DNA of 64,000 nucleotides from Gemella massiliensis (GCF_900120125.1 NZ_LT635546.1:175228-239227), one strand, 5' to 3'; positions 7,659 to 18,728 are shown, counted from the stretch's first letter. Notes: generated by a model from the sequence alone, not told the origin. Numbers and translations: made by a program.

Positions 7659-8546
7659 ATGGCAACTATTACAGCTAGTTTAGTAAAAGAATTAAGAGAA
7701 CGTACCGGTGCCGGTATGATGGATTGTAAAAAAGCATTACAGCAAACTGATGGTGATGTTGAAAAAGCAATTGACTATTTAAGAGAAAACGGTATTGCAA
7801 AAGCAGCTAAAAAAGCTGATCGTATCGCAGCAGAAGGACTTTCTTATATTGAAGTAAAAGGGAACAAAGCGGTTATTTTAGAAATCAATTCAGAAACTGA
7901 CTTTGTTGCTAAAAATGAAAAATTTGTAGCATTAGTTAAAAATGTTGCAGATGCAATTTTGACAGCTGAACCAAAAAATTTGGAAGAGGCATTAAAGGTA
8001 GAAGCACAAGGTGGAACTGTAGAAGCGGTTATTAACGAAGGTATTGCGACAATTGGTGAGAAACTTTCATTAAGACGTTTTGAAGTGGTAACTAAAACTG
8101 ATGCAGATGCGTTTGGAGCATATTCTCATATGGGAGGGAAAATCGGAGTTCTTACACTTGTTGAAGGTAGCACTGATGAAACGGCTGCTAAAGATGTAGC
8201 GATGCATATCGCCGCTTTGGCACCAAGATATTTAGACGAAAGTGAAGTGCCGGCGGATGTACTTGAACATGAGAAAAAAGTATTAACCGAACAAGCATTA
8301 AACGAAGGAAAACCGGCTAATATCGTTGAAAAAATGATTGCCGGTAGAATTAACAAATTCTTAGAAGAAATTACAGTTGTTAAGCAAAAATTCGTTAAAG
8401 ATGATAGCTTTACTGTCGAAAAATTTGTAGCATCTAAAGGTGGTAAATTAACTAAATTTGTTCGTTATGAAGTAGGAGAAGGTATTGAGAAAAGAGAAGA
8501 TAACTTTGCTGAAGAAGTAATGAGCCAAGTTAACGCTAGTAAATAA
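7659..8546 (+). CDS. tsf: Elongation factor Ts
   Basis: A 295-residue EF-Ts, the guanine nucleotide exchange factor for EF-Tu. The N-terminal UBA-like domain has the hallmark [13 protein letters not shown] near residues 15-27, and the core contains the family stretch [15 protein letters not shown] near 76-90. A strong GGAGG-type ribosome binding site precedes it. It forms one operon with rpsB and is followed by a strong terminator. Length is normal and nothing is odd. Confidence 0.97.
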   Translation: MATITASLVKELRERTGAGMMDCKKALQQTDGDVEKAIDYLRENGIAKAAKKADRIAAEGLSYIEVKGNKAVILEINSETDFVAKNEKFVALVKNVADAILTAEPKNLEEALKVEAQGGTVEAVINEGIATIGEKLSLRRFEVVTKTDADAFGAYSHMGGKIGVLTLVEGSTDETAAKDVAMHIAALAPRYLDESEVPADVLEHEKKVLTEQALNEGKPANIVEKMIAGRINKFLEEITVVKQKFVKDDSFTVEKFVASKGGKLTKFVRYEVGEGIEKREDNFAEEVMSQVNASK

Positions 8547-8583
8547 AAGTTCTCTTTAAATAGTTAATTATTAAAAGAGGTCA

Positions 8584-8613
8584 AGCACACACTGCTTGGT
8601 GTGTGCTTTTTTA
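8584..8613 (+). terminator. Terminator after tsf
   Basis: A 10-bp GC-containing stem (AAGCACACAC, 8584-8593, pairing with 8600-8609) followed by a T-run. It is a classic intrinsic terminator. Confidence 0.93.
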
Positions 8614-8673
8614 AAAAGTTGTTAATAGTATTTAAAAATTAATATATTATCTGATGTTTTTAGGAGGATAAAA

Positions 8674-9387
8674 ATGGCTACTAAATATAAAAGAGTTTTA
8701 TTTAAACTTAGTGGTGAGGCATTAGCCGGCGGAAAAGGATTTGGAATAGATTCCGGTGTTGTAAATAAAATAACATCACAAATCGTAGAAGTTGTAAAAC
8801 GTGGGGTAGAGGTTGCCATTGTTGTAGGTGGTGGAAATATTTGGCGTGGAAAAACCGGTGAAGAACTGGGAATGGAGCGTGCTACCGCTGATTCTATGGG
8901 AATGTTGGCAACTGTAATGAATTCTTTAGCATTACAAGATTCATTAGAACAAAAAGATGTTGATGTGCGTGTGTTAACATCTGTTGAAATGAAAGCGATG
9001 GCAGAACCTTATATAAGAAGAAGAGCAATAAGACATCTTGAAAAAGGAAGAGTTGTAATTTTTGCAGCCGGGATTGGAAATCCATATTTTTCAACAGATA
9101 CAACTGCTGCACTAAGGGCAAAAGAAATCGGAGCAGAAGCTATTTTAATGGGTAAAAACGGTGTCGACGGAGTATATACTGCTGATCCTAAGATAGATAG
9201 TAGTGCGACCAAGTATGATAAATTGTCATATATTGATATTATACAAAAAGGGTTGACTATAATGGATTCGACTGCAATTTCATTTTGTATGGATAACCAT
9301 TTACCAATTATAGTCTTTTCTATTGATGATGCAGATAATATTGTAAGAGTTGTTTCAGAGGATAATTTAGGAACAATAATTAAATAA
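8674..9387 (+). CDS. pyrH: Uridylate kinase
   Basis: A 237-residue bacterial UMP kinase of the amino acid kinase family, phosphorylating UMP to UDP in the cytoplasm. The N-terminal KLSGEALAG loop, the VGGGNIWRG motif near residues 49-57 and the [15 protein letters not shown] segment near 132-146 are typical. An AGGAGGAT ribosome binding site lies just upstream. The gene is followed 20 bases later by frr, the usual pyrH-frr order. It is likely transcribed independently of tsf because of the terminator between them. Confidence 0.96.
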   Translation: MATKYKRVLFKLSGEALAGGKGFGIDSGVVNKITSQIVEVVKRGVEVAIVVGGGNIWRGKTGEELGMERATADSMGMLATVMNSLALQDSLEQKDVDVRVLTSVEMKAMAEPYIRRRAIRHLEKGRVVIFAAGIGNPYFSTDTTAALRAKEIGAEAILMGKNGVDGVYTADPKIDSSATKYDKLSYIDIIQKGLTIMDSTAISFCMDNHLPIIVFSIDDADNIVRVVSEDNLGTIIK

Positions 9388-9407
9388 GAATAGGAGTATA
9401 CAAATTT

Positions 9408-9965
9408 ATGCCTGAGCAAATTATGATTAACTTAGAAGAAAAAATGGGAAAAGCGATAGCTAGTTTAAGACGAGAATTAGCATCTATTAGAGCTGGGAAG
9501 GCTAGTGCATCTGTTTTAGATAGATTGAGTGTTGAGTATTATGGTGTACCGACCCCAATTAATCAAGTAGCAGGTATTTCAGTTCCGGAACCGAAGATGT
9601 TAGTAATTTCACCATATGAAAAAACATTATTAGGAGCAATTGAAAAAGCGATTCAAGCATCTGATTTGGGATTAAATCCGGCTAATGATGGTTCTGTTAT
9701 TCGTATTGTCTTTCCGGCATTGACTGAAGAGCGACGTAAAGAACTTTCAAAACAAGTTGGGAAAGAATCGGAGGGAGCAAAAGTGGCTGTTCGTAATGTT
9801 CGACGTGATGCAATGGATGCAATGAAGAAACTGGAAAAAACATCTCAGATTACAGAAGATGATTTAAAAAGTTATTCAGATGATATTCAAAAACAAACTG
9901 ATAAATTTGTTGCAGAAATTGACAAAATTACAAAAGAAAAACAAGATGAATTGATGAGTGTGTAA
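9408..9965 (+). CDS. frr: Ribosome recycling factor
   Basis: A 185-residue RRF that splits post-termination ribosomes together with EF-G. The length and the segments [15 protein letters not shown] near residues 24-38 and [13 protein letters not shown] near 105-117 fit the family well. It lies directly behind pyrH and two bases before a DUF896 gene, suggesting a longer operon than usual. Nothing is abnormal. Confidence 0.96.
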   Translation: MPEQIMINLEEKMGKAIASLRRELASIRAGKASASVLDRLSVEYYGVPTPINQVAGISVPEPKMLVISPYEKTLLGAIEKAIQASDLGLNPANDGSVIRIVFPALTEERRKELSKQVGKESEGAKVAVRNVRRDAMDAMKKLEKTSQITEDDLKSYSDDIQKQTDKFVAEIDKITKEKQDELMSV

Positions 9966-9967
9966 TT

Positions 9968-10177
9968 ATGGAAATGGAAGAAATTATTGCAAATATTAAT
10001 TCACTTAATGTTATAAAAAAAGAACGAGAATTAACGGCTGATGAGCTAGAAGAACTTGCAAAATATAGACAGTTATATTTAAAAAATTTTAAAGCTAATA
10101 TGAGAAATATATTAGATAATACAAGAGTTATAAATGAAAATGGAGAAGATATTACTCCGAAAAAGAAAGGAAAATAA
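9968..10177 (+). CDS. DUF896 family small protein (YnzC-like)
   Basis: A 69-residue charged protein. The helical core with ELTADELEELAKYRQLYLKNF near residues 20-40 is the DUF896 pattern (two-helix hairpin, as in Bacillus YnzC). The molecular role of the family is not known to me with confidence. It follows frr by two bases and precedes the UPF0154 gene by three, so it is co-transcribed with both. Confidence 0.85.
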   Translation: MEMEEIIANINSLNVIKKERELTADELEELAKYRQLYLKNFKANMRNILDNTRVINENGEDITPKKKGK

Positions 10178-10180
10178 GAC

Positions 10181-10426
10181 ATGAATACAACAACAATTAT
10201 AATTTTAGTAGGGGCTGTATGTTTACTACTGGGTGTTGTAGGAGGTTTCTTCCTAGCAAGACGTAACTTTATGAATTACATGGAGAAAAATCCTCAAATT
10301 AATGAAGATATGGTGATGGCTATGATGAGCCAAATGGGTCAAAAACCATCACGTAAAAAAATAAATCAGGTAATGAGCAATATGCAAAAAGCTCAACAAC
10401 AAGCTAGAAAACAAGGCAAAAAATAA
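10181..10426 (+). CDS. UPF0154 family small membrane protein (YneF-like)
   Basis: An 81-residue protein with one N-terminal membrane segment (residues about 5-27, ending [10 protein letters not shown]) and a basic, glutamine-rich cytoplasmic tail ([12 protein letters not shown]). [24 protein letters not shown] is the conserved stretch of the UPF0154/YneF family. The function is unknown. It is the last gene of the pyrH-frr unit before a strong terminator. Confidence 0.88.
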   Translation: MNTTTIIILVGAVCLLLGVVGGFFLARRNFMNYMEKNPQINEDMVMAMMSQMGQKPSRKKINQVMSNMQKAQQQARKQGKK

Positions 10427-10431
10427 TAATT

Positions 10432-10474
10432 AAAAAAATAGATGCAGTATTAATATATTGACATCTATTTTTTT
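10432..10474 (+). terminator. Terminator after the UPF0154 gene
   Basis: A 13-bp perfect stem (AAAAAAATAGATG, 10432-10444, with 10462-10474) in which the final T-run is part of the stem. This makes it active in both directions in principle. Confidence 0.85.
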
Positions 10475-10495
10475 GTAGTTATATTAGTGTTATAT

Positions 10496-10651
10496 ATGAT
10501 TTCAATATTATTTTCAATTTATAAAATCATTGGAATTAGAGTAGTTTCTTTAACATTAATTTTTGTTATTAGGTATAACAAATTTATTGTTAAAATGATT
10601 AGTTATACTGTAATAATCGATGTGATGATGTGGCTACTTTTTAAATTTTAA
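10496..10651 (+). CDS. Possible 51-residue hydrophobic small protein
   Basis: An open frame MISILFSIYKII... is hydrophobic over most of its length and would form one or two membrane segments. There is no clear ribosome binding site and no recognisable family. It is the only candidate in the 300-base gap between the terminator and rluD. It may be chance or a relic. Confidence 0.2.
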   Translation: MISILFSIYKIIGIRVVSLTLIFVIRYNKFIVKMISYTVIIDVMMWLLFKF

Positions 10652-10733
10652 CTGTTTATTATTTTCAGCTTATTAGTTTACAATTACTATTTTTTTAGTT
10701 AATATAATATAGTGAAATAGCAAGGAGGTAGTA

Positions 10734-11633
10734 ATGGAACAAAAAAAGATAATTTATAATTCTGATAAGAGTGAACGTATTGATAAATTTTTACAGCAAG
10801 AATTAATTGATGTATCAAGAACAAATATTCAAAATTTGATAGTAGATGGATATATAAAGGTAGATGGTAAACCTACTAAAACAAATTTTAAATTAAAAAA
10901 CGGTAATATAATTACAATTTATTATAAAGAACCTGAAGAGTTAAATGTAGTAAAACAAAATATTCCGGTAGATATTGTTTATGAAGATAATGATTTGATT
11001 ATAGTAAATAAAGCTAAAGGTATGGTTGTTCACCCGTCACCTGGACATAAAGACGGAACATTAGTTAATGCTCTATTATTTCATAGTAAATTATCAAGTA
11101 TTAACGGAACTGTAAGACCCGGAATTGTTCACAGAATTGATAAAGATACTTCAGGTTTGTTGGTAGTAGCCAAGAATGATAAAGCACATGTGAAATTATC
11201 AGAAATGATAGCTAATAAAGAGGTTAAAAGAAAATATTATGCTTTAGTTCATGGCAGTATTAAACATGATTATGGAACAATAGATGCTCCAATCGCAAGA
11301 AATCCAAAAGATCGTAAAGAAATGGCTGTTATAGATGAAGGTAAGCCATCAATAACACATTTTAAAGTAATTGACAGATTTGAAAATTATACACTCGTTG
11401 AATGTGAGTTGGAAACGGGTAGAACACATCAAATCAGAGTACATATGAAATATATTAATCATCCGTTAGTAGGTGACTTAGTATATGGACCACGTAAAAC
11501 ATTAAATACAAATGGGCAAGCGCTTCATTCTAAAAGTATTGAATTTAACCACCCTATTACAGATGAAAATCTTCATTTTGAGACGGAAATACCTAAATAT
11601 TTACTAGATATTATGGATAAATTAGATAAATAG
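10734..11633 (+). CDS. rluD: 23S rRNA pseudouridine synthase, RluA/RluD family
   Basis: A 299-residue pseudouridine synthase. An N-terminal S4 RNA-binding domain (about residues 13-60) precedes the catalytic domain, whose signature HRIDKDTSGLL puts the catalytic aspartate at residue 136. The C-terminal GRTHQIRVH motif is also present. RluD-type enzymes modify the helix 69 loop of 23S rRNA. The exact target (RluD versus another RluA-family enzyme) is inferred from the S4 domain. An AAGGAGG ribosome binding site precedes the start. The gene stands alone between rluD-proximal AT-rich DNA and fbaA. Confidence 0.88.
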   Translation: MEQKKIIYNSDKSERIDKFLQQELIDVSRTNIQNLIVDGYIKVDGKPTKTNFKLKNGNIITIYYKEPEELNVVKQNIPVDIVYEDNDLIIVNKAKGMVVHPSPGHKDGTLVNALLFHSKLSSINGTVRPGIVHRIDKDTSGLLVVAKNDKAHVKLSEMIANKEVKRKYYALVHGSIKHDYGTIDAPIARNPKDRKEMAVIDEGKPSITHFKVIDRFENYTLVECELETGRTHQIRVHMKYINHPLVGDLVYGPRKTLNTNGQALHSKSIEFNHPITDENLHFETEIPKYLLDIMDKLDK

Positions 11634-11732
11634 TACACATAATTGAAAAAACTTAGAGAAAAAAGGTTTATTTTTTTCTTAAATTGTAGTATGATATAAG
11701 AAGTAAGTAGTTATTCAAGGAGGAAAAATAAC

Positions 11733-12599
11733 ATGGTATTAGTACCGGCAAAAGATATGCTTGTGAAAGCGAGAAAAGAAGGATATGCAGTAGGACATTT
11801 TAATATTAATAATTTAGAATGGACTAAAGCTATTTTGTTAGCTTGTGAAGAAGCAAAAAGTCCAGTAATCTTGGGAGTGAGTGAAGGTGCTGCAAAATAT
11901 ATGACAGGTTTTAAAACAGTGGCAGCAATGGTTGATGCAATGGTTGAGGCATTAAATATTACCGTACCGGTGGCGTTACATCTTGACCATGGTTCATATG
12001 AAGGAACTAAGGCAGCTATTGAAGCTGGATTTAGTTCAGTAATGTTTGATGGATCTCACTATCCATTTGATGAAAATATTGAAAAATCTAAAGAAATGAT
12101 TGCATTAGCACATGGTAAAGGTTTATCTATCGAATGCGAAGTTGGTTCAATCGGTGGAGAAGAAGATGGTGTTATCGGTGCCGGTGAATTAGCAGATCCA
12201 CAAGAATGTAAAATAATGGCAGAGTTAGGAATAGATTTCTTAGCAGCCGGAATTGGTAATATTCATGGTAAATATCCGGAAAATTGGGCTGGTTTGAGTT
12301 TTGAAACATTGGAAAAAATTTCTAATGTAACCGGTGGTATTCCATTAGTATTACATGGTGGTTCAGGTATCCCAACTGATCAAATTCAAAAAGCAATTTC
12401 TTTAGGAGTAGCTAAAGTTAATGTTAATACTGAATGTCAATTGGCGTTTGCTGCAGCGACTAGAGAATATATTGAAGCCGGAAAAGACCTTGCAGGAAAA
12501 GGGTTTGATCCACGTAAATTATTAAATCCTGGATTTGAAGCAATCAAAGCTATGGTTCATGAAAAAATCGATATTTTCGGTTCAAGAAATAAAGCGTAA
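11733..12599 (+). CDS. fbaA: Class II fructose-bisphosphate aldolase
   Basis: A 288-residue zinc-dependent aldolase of glycolysis and gluconeogenesis, interconverting fructose-1,6-bisphosphate with glyceraldehyde-3-phosphate and dihydroxyacetone phosphate. Zinc and active-site motifs are visible: HLDHGSYEG near residues 83-91, ECEVGSIGGEEDG near 131-143, GNIHGKYP near 176-183 and VLHGGSG near 208-214. An AAGGAGG ribosome binding site lies 8 bases upstream. A single-gene unit with a strong terminator behind it and uniform, well-used codons suits a highly expressed gene. Confidence 0.96.
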   Translation: MVLVPAKDMLVKARKEGYAVGHFNINNLEWTKAILLACEEAKSPVILGVSEGAAKYMTGFKTVAAMVDAMVEALNITVPVALHLDHGSYEGTKAAIEAGFSSVMFDGSHYPFDENIEKSKEMIALAHGKGLSIECEVGSIGGEEDGVIGAGELADPQECKIMAELGIDFLAAGIGNIHGKYPENWAGLSFETLEKISNVTGGIPLVLHGGSGIPTDQIQKAISLGVAKVNVNTECQLAFAAATREYIEAGKDLAGKGFDPRKLLNPGFEAIKAMVHEKIDIFGSRNKA

Positions 12600-12636
12600 A
12601 TAAAAAACGGGTTCTATAAAATTTAGGACTGATGAT

Positions 12637-12672
12637 AGGAATTGTGGATTTTAAATCTACAATTCCTTTTTT
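12637..12672 (+). terminator. Terminator after fbaA
   Basis: A 12-base stem with one mismatch or wobble (AGGAATTGTGGA, 12637-12648, with 12656-12667) followed by a T-run. Confidence 0.9.
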
Positions 12673-12690
12673 ATCAATGTTTTTAAAAAA

Positions 12691-12732
12691 TAATGAGATT
12701 TTTTGTTGATATACAACCAAAAAATCTCATTA
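12691..12732 (-). terminator. Terminator after glnA
   Basis: A perfect 15-bp stem (TAATGAGATTTTTTG, 12691-12705, with 12718-12732) and a minus-strand T-rich tail, 31 bases past the glnA stop. Confidence 0.85.
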
Positions 12733-12763
12733 AAATTATTTATTATGAGGGCTAAATTTAATA

Positions 12764-14089
12764 TTAACAATTTTTAAGGTATTGATCTAATTCCCAATCT
12801 GTAACTTGGGTTCTAAATGAATCCCATTCAATAGATTTAGCTTCAATAAAATTATAAAATATGTGATCACCTAATGCGACTTTCATGGTAGGAGATGAGT
12901 TTAGTTCTTTTAAAGCCGTATAAAGTGTAGAAGGTAACTCATTAATACCATTGCTAATTCTTTCATTACGAGTCATAGTGTAAATATTGCTTCTTACTTC
13001 ATCAACCGGTAGTAAATTGTTTTCAATTCCATCAAGTCCTGCCGCAAGAATTGCAGTCATTGCCAAATAAGGATTAGCAGCCGGATCAACAGAACGAATC
13101 TCAATGCGAGTAGATTGTTCTCGTGAAGCCGGAACTCTTACTAACGGAGAACGATTAGAGGTAGACCAAGCGACATAACATGGGGCTTCATAACCCGGCA
13201 CTAAACGTTTGTATGAATTAACAGTGGGGTTACAAATAGCTGTGAAACTGCGGGAGTGTTTAAGCACTCCGGCTATAAAATTATAGGCGATTTTTGATAA
13301 ACCATTTTTGCTATCCTTATCGTAAAAGCTATTTTCTCCGTTGTTAAATAACGAAACATTGCAATGCATTCCGGAACCGTTAATGCCAAAAATGGGTTTT
13401 GGCATAAAAGTTGCATGTAATCCATGTTTTCTTGCTATTGTTTTTACAATGAGTTTAAATGTTTGAATATTATCACAAGCGGAAATTACATTATCATATT
13501 TAAAGTCAATTTCATGTTGCCCCGGTGCAACTTCATGATGGCTGGCTTCAATGTCAAATCCTAAACGTTCAAGTTCAAGAACTATGTCGCGACGAACATT
13601 TTCTCCAAGATCAATAGGTGCAAGATCGAAGTAACCACCGTTGTCATTTAGATCGATACTTGGTTCGCCATCTTCTTTTAATCTAAATAAGAAAAATTCC
13701 GGTTCAGGACCAAGATTTAAAGTATCGAACCCTAATTTTTTCATTTTAATCAATAGTTTTTTTAAATTACCTCGTGGGTCACCTGCAAAAGGTTTTCCGT
13801 CAACAGTATACACATCGCAAATAAATCTTGCTACTTTTCCATATTCACTATCCCATGAAAATACTAAAAAAGTATCAAGATCTGGGTATAGATACATATC
13901 GCTTTCTTCTATTCTAACAAAACCTTCTATAGAAGAACCGTCAAACATCATTTTATTATCTAATACTTTATTTATTTGACTAACAGGTACTTCTACATTT
14001 TTAATAGTTCCGGTAATATCCGTAAATTGAAGTCTAATGTATTTTACATTTTCTTCTTTTATTTTTTTTAGTATCTCATCTCTCGTCAT
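12764..14089 (-). CDS. glnA: Glutamine synthetase, type I
   Basis: A 441-residue GSI-alpha-type synthetase making glutamine from glutamate, ammonia and ATP. Recognisable features are the N-terminal [25 protein letters not shown] near residues 49-58, the metal-binding GPEPEFFLF near 127-135, [12 protein letters not shown], the [15 protein letters not shown] stretch, and [13 protein letters not shown] near 314-326. Length matches Bacillus-type enzymes regulated by feedback and GlnR rather than adenylylation. It is the second gene of glnR-glnA, 44 bases behind glnR, with a good ribosome binding site. Confidence 0.96.
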   Translation of the reverse strand: MTRDEILKKIKEENVKYIRLQFTDITGTIKNVEVPVSQINKVLDNKMMFDGSSIEGFVRIEESDMYLYPDLDTFLVFSWDSEYGKVARFICDVYTVDGKPFAGDPRGNLKKLLIKMKKLGFDTLNLGPEPEFFLFRLKEDGEPSIDLNDNGGYFDLAPIDLGENVRRDIVLELERLGFDIEASHHEVAPGQHEIDFKYDNVISACDNIQTFKLIVKTIARKHGLHATFMPKPIFGINGSGMHCNVSLFNNGENSFYDKDSKNGLSKIAYNFIAGVLKHSRSFTAICNPTVNSYKRLVPGYEAPCYVAWSTSNRSPLVRVPASREQSTRIEIRSVDPAANPYLAMTAILAAGLDGIENNLLPVDEVRSNIYTMTRNERISNGINELPSTLYTALKELNSSPTMKVALGDHIFYNFIEAKSIEWDSFRTQVTDWELDQYLKNC

Positions 14090-14133
14090 TGTATTCTCCT
14101 TCTCGTTTTATGTAATAAAATTTAACGAAATTA

Positions 14134-14520
14134 TTAAAATTTATTTTTTTTATTATTGTAGAATCTTGATAAATCACCACGACCGATAGAACGTTCTTCA
14201 CGAGAAAGTCCGTTAGGACCTGCGAAAATATCATTGTGGATAATTTGACGAATTTTATTTGTTTGACTAGAGACTTCTTTTTCGTTAAGTATTTCATCAA
14301 TAGCTTTTAAATTAAAGCCTTTTGTAAGCAAGTCTTTAATAGTCAGCAGCTTATCTATATCATTAAGCGAAAATAATCTAGTATTTCCTTCAGTTCGTTT
14401 AGGTGTAAATAATTTCTTTTCTTCATAATAGCGAATTTGTCTAGCGCTAAGTTGTGTTATTTTAGTTACAACACTAATGGAAAAAACTGGAAGATTTTTC
14501 TGAAATTCTTTAAAACCCAC
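14134..14520 (-). CDS. glnR: Nitrogen regulator GlnR (MerR family)
   Basis: A repressor of about 128 residues. The MerR-type winged helix contains the highly conserved LSARQIRYYEEKKLF. The C-terminal region (NGLSREERSIGRGDLSRFY) corresponds to the GlnR tail that senses feedback-inhibited glutamine synthetase. I place the start at GTG 14520, because AGAGAGG lies 8 bases before it. A GTG three codons earlier would overlap that site. The position directly before glnA and the GlnR box upstream support autoregulation of a glnRA operon. Confidence 0.92.
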   Translation of the reverse strand: MGFKEFQKNLPVFSISVVTKITQLSARQIRYYEEKKLFTPKRTEGNTRLFSLNDIDKLLTIKDLLTKGFNLKAIDEILNEKEVSSQTNKIRQIIHNDIFAGPNGLSREERSIGRGDLSRFYNNKKNKF

Positions 14521-14602
14521 TAAGAACACCTCTCTTTTAATGTAGTGAAATATTTTTCTTACGTTATTAATATAACAGAAAACAATTAATAAAGAAAGTA
14601 TA

Positions 14603-14619
14603 TGTTATATTTTCTCACA
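14603..14619 (-). promoter_or_regulatory. GlnR box upstream of glnRA
   Basis: TGTTATATTTTCTCACA fits the GlnR/TnrA consensus TGTNAN7TNACA exactly and lies about 85 bases before glnR, in the expected promoter region. Confidence 0.82.
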
Positions 14620-14684
14620 CAATTCAAGTGAGATATAAACTTTTGATGGCAACTTGTAATATTAAAAAGAGATAACACTCAATA

Positions 14685-14701
14685 TTTGACTTTTTTTGAC
14701 T
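14685..14701 (+). promoter_or_regulatory. CtsR operator of groESL
   Basis: Two direct heptads TTTGACT separated by three bases match the reverse of the CtsR consensus GGTCAAA-N3-GGTCAAA, with T in place of the final C. The second heptad overlaps a potential -35 (TTGACT, 14696-14701) with TATAGT at 14721-14726. No CIRCE inverted repeat (TTAGCACTC-N9-GAGTGCTAA) is visible, so control appears to be by CtsR rather than HrcA. Confidence 0.72.
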
Positions 14702-14765
14702 TTTGATTTATGATATATGGTATAGTTTATTATAAAAATAAAATAAGTAATTAAAGGAGATTTAT

Positions 14766-15044
14766 ATGATTAAACCATTATTTGATAATGTATTATTGAA
14801 AAAAATTGAACAAGAACAAGAAACTACCAGTGGAATTGTTTTATCATCAACAGGTGCTGATGAATCAAATATTGGAGAAGTGGTAGCACTTGGGGAGAGT
14901 TGTTTATTATCAGCGGTTAATGAGGGTGAATTAACAACCGGAAGTGTTGTAGTTTTTTCAGATGTTTATAAGAAAATAACACATAAAAATGAAGTTTATT
15001 ATATTGTAAATGAAGAAGAAATATTAGCAGTATTGGAAGACTAA
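14766..15044 (+). CDS. groES: Co-chaperonin GroES
   Basis: A 92-residue Hsp10 that caps the GroEL folding chamber. The start IKPLFDNVLLKKIEQEQETTSGIVL carries the conserved core and the mobile loop near residues 17-30, and the C-terminal part ends with YYIVNEEEILAVLE. It is 12 bases before groEL and shares its ribosome-binding context. The operon is probably heat-induced through CtsR. Confidence 0.95.
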   Translation: MIKPLFDNVLLKKIEQEQETTSGIVLSSTGADESNIGEVVALGESCLLSAVNEGELTTGSVVVFSDVYKKITHKNEVYYIVNEEEILAVLED

Positions 15045-16661
<1,617 letters not shown>

Positions 16662-16743
16662 AAAATTTTCAAAACAAAATAGTTGAATAACGTCAAATAA
16701 TATTATAATATATACTCAATAATATAAAAGGAGATAGAAAACA

Positions 16744-17049
16744 ATGAGAGAAATTACAGATAAAGAATTTTATGAATTATCAAAAACTGATAGTGTAAAA
16801 CTATTTGATTTTTGGGCACCATGGTGTGGTCCATGTAAAATGTTAGCACCTGTATTAGAGGAAGTATCTAATGAACTAACTAATATTGAATTTTATAAAC
16901 TTAATGTAGACGAAAATCAAGAAGCTGCTTCAGAATACGGTGTAATGTCAATTCCAACATTACTTATTATGAAAAATGGAGAAGTATTGGCAGAAAAATC
17001 TGGATATTTACCAAAAGAAGCATTAAAAGAGTTTCTATCAAAATATTAA
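16744..17049 (+). CDS. trxA: Thioredoxin
   Basis: A 101-residue thioredoxin with the redox motif WCGPC (Cys28 and Cys31) in FWAPWCGPCKM and the cis-proline segment SIPTLLIMKNGE. It reduces disulfides in cytoplasmic proteins using thioredoxin reductase. It lies about 80 bases downstream of groEL with its own AAAGGAGA ribosome binding site and may be expressed with or independently of groESL. It is convergent with the OsmC-like gene, sharing a bidirectional terminator. Confidence 0.95.
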   Translation: MREITDKEFYELSKTDSVKLFDFWAPWCGPCKMLAPVLEEVSNELTNIEFYKLNVDENQEAASEYGVMSIPTLLIMKNGEVLAEKSGYLPKEALKEFLSKY

Positions 17050-17059
17050 TATAAGTTAA

Positions 17060-17090
17060 AAAGGGTGAGCAAAATTGCTCACTCTTTTAT
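17060..17090. terminator. Bidirectional terminator between trxA and the OsmC-like gene
   Basis: Stem GGGTGAGCA / TGCTCACTC with A-run before and T-run after, so it can stop both converging transcripts. It overlaps the end of the OsmC-like gene by a few bases. Confidence 0.85.
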
Positions 17091-17554
17091 ATTATAGGGA
17101 TAAATTCTATATTTATATCAATGGAAGATTTTAAAGTGTTATAAATAAATGAACGTTTTAAAGCATTATTACAAAATTCTATTAATTCGTCATCTTCTAT
17201 ATCAGCATATAAATAAATAATAATTTTACACTTATCTATTTTCGGTTCTTCATTATATCCTTTAACTCCTAAAAGTGTTAGGGGATTTTTTAATATAAAA
17301 TGAATTTTTCCCTCAATTTCCTCAATTTCAAAATTTTCATGTTGACTTTGATTAACAATACTATGTATTATTCCACCTAAAGTGGCACTTGCAAAATAAT
17401 TTAAGCTACTTTTATAATCTGCATTAATATCAAAATCTATTTCACTACTAACTTCTATGCAATCATTATTTGTGAAAAGTTTTAAAACTTTATTTTGAGA
17501 CAAAACACCACGAAAAGAAACGTCATAATTATGAGATTCATAGATATTATTCAT
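17087..17554 (-). CDS. OsmC-fold protein lacking the redox cysteines
   Basis: A 155-residue protein that I read as an OsmC/Ohr-fold domain: a beta-rich N-terminus, then SSLNYFASATLGGIIHSIVN near residues 49-68 at the place of the family's first cysteine helix, and KRSFIYNTLKSSIDINIEFIP at the place of the second (normally CPVxNTL). Both peroxidatic cysteines are absent, so a hydroperoxide reductase role is unlikely. It is the last gene of a four-gene operon and overlaps the MetE-like gene by 8 bases, implying a shared function. The role is unknown; a binding or carrier function is possible. Confidence 0.6.
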   Translation of the reverse strand: MNNIYESHNYDVSFRGVLSQNKVLKLFTNNDCIEVSSEIDFDINADYKSSLNYFASATLGGIIHSIVNQSQHENFEIEEIEGKIHFILKNPLTLLGVKGYNEEPKIDKCKIIIYLYADIEDDELIEFCNNALKRSFIYNTLKSSIDINIEFIPII

Positions 17555-18728
17555 AGCGTGACCTTAAGTATTTACTAGCTTCACTTAGGCGTGCCAGTTT
17601 TTTATCAATAATATTGACAGTGCTGACCGGTCTGTTAGCGAATGTTGCAAAACCGCAATCAGGATTTAACCAAATTCTTTCTTTTGGAAGAAATTTTAAC
17701 GCTTCTTCTGCTCTGGTAACAATAGATTCTAAAGATTCTATTTCATCTGTTCTTGGATTCATAACGCCTAATCCTAGTGTACAGTTTTCTTTGATTATTT
17801 TACTTTCAAGCAATGAGGATAATTCTCCTGCACGTGGTGTAGAAAATTCTAGTGTAAGTATATTAGGTAAAACTTTTTCAAATAATGGTAGTAGAGGTGT
17901 ATATGGTCCGGTTAGCAAAATACTTTCATTGCGACTCCAGTTTCCACGACAAACATGTAAAGATACTAAAATTCCTTTTTCTTTTGCATAAGAAACAACA
18001 TTTTTGATTAAATGGGTAGCAAATTCAAGTTCTTGAGTTGGATCTTTTTTTTCAGATAGTGCAGCACACATAAAAGAGCGTGTTTTTCCCTCGGTAAAAA
18101 CTACTTCGGTTAATACGGGTTCATCAAATTGAACAATTTCGACACCTTGCAGCACAAGTTCATCAATTTCTTTTTTTAGAACATTTATAATATCTTCTCC
18201 CAGATGTTCTTTATTATTATAATGTTGTTTTGATAATGCCGGTAGCCACATAGAACGTGTTATTAAGTATGGTCCGGGGAGTGTTGCTTTTAATGGAGAG
18301 GTTGTGAATTTTCTTAAATATTTAATTTCATCAGCAACTAGCGGTTTGTTATAACTGACTTTTCCGGTACAAATAGCATTTTTAATACTAATAGCAGGAA
18401 CATCAAGAGTTTCTAATATTTGCTCGAATGCTTGTTTGTCTTCAATATAGTCAAACATATCAGCCATACTCATCATTGTAACACCATTTAATTTATTTGC
18501 GATAAAGGATACATAGTTATCACGATCAAGTTCACCGCTGGTAATAATATCAATGTTATTTTTTTCTTGTAAATCCACAAAAAATTTAGTTTCTTCATCT
18601 AAAAGTTTTTTATAATCTTCTTGTGATAAATTACCTTTGAGAAATTTTCTTTTTGCGGTAAGCAGTTTTTTGCTACGGGGCATACTTCCCAGTAGCGAAG
18701 TTGTAAATGATTTAAAATTATTTTCCAT
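17547..18728 (-). CDS. MetE-type zinc methyltransferase (C-terminal domain only)
   Basis: A 393-residue protein of the cobalamin-independent methionine synthase superfamily (MetE C-terminal barrel, similar in size to Bacillus YxjG/YxjH). The zinc ligands are intact: His258 and Cys260 in SLHVCRGN, Glu294 in LTLEFSTPRAGE, Cys358 in NPDCGFAT. The N-terminal MetE half is absent, so the methyl donor may not be the usual folate. The chosen ATG 18728 has AGGTG about 6 bases upstream; a GTG three codons earlier is an alternative. It overlaps the PhnD-like gene by 11 bases. It probably transfers methyl to a thiol such as homocysteine; the substrate is inferred only. Confidence 0.82.
   Translation of the reverse strand: MENNFKSFTTSLLGSMPRSKKLLTAKRKFLKGNLSQEDYKKLLDEETKFFVDLQEKNNIDIITSGELDRDNYVSFIANKLNGVTMMSMADMFDYIEDKQAFEQILETLDVPAISIKNAICTGKVSYNKPLVADEIKYLRKFTTSPLKATLPGPYLITRSMWLPALSKQHYNNKEHLGEDIINVLKKEIDELVLQGVEIVQFDEPVLTEVVFTEGKTRSFMCAALSEKKDPTQELEFATHLIKNVVSYAKEKGILVSLHVCRGNWSRNESILLTGPYTPLLPLFEKVLPNILTLEFSTPRAGELSSLLESKIIKENCTLGLGVMNPRTDEIESLESIVTRAEEALKFLPKERIWLNPDCGFATFANRPVSTVNIIDKKLARLSEASKYLRSRYE

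Noticed and set aside
14640-14765. CIRCE element before groES
   Set aside because: AACACTC appears once but no GAGTG partner at the right distance exists. The CtsR heptads explain the region better.
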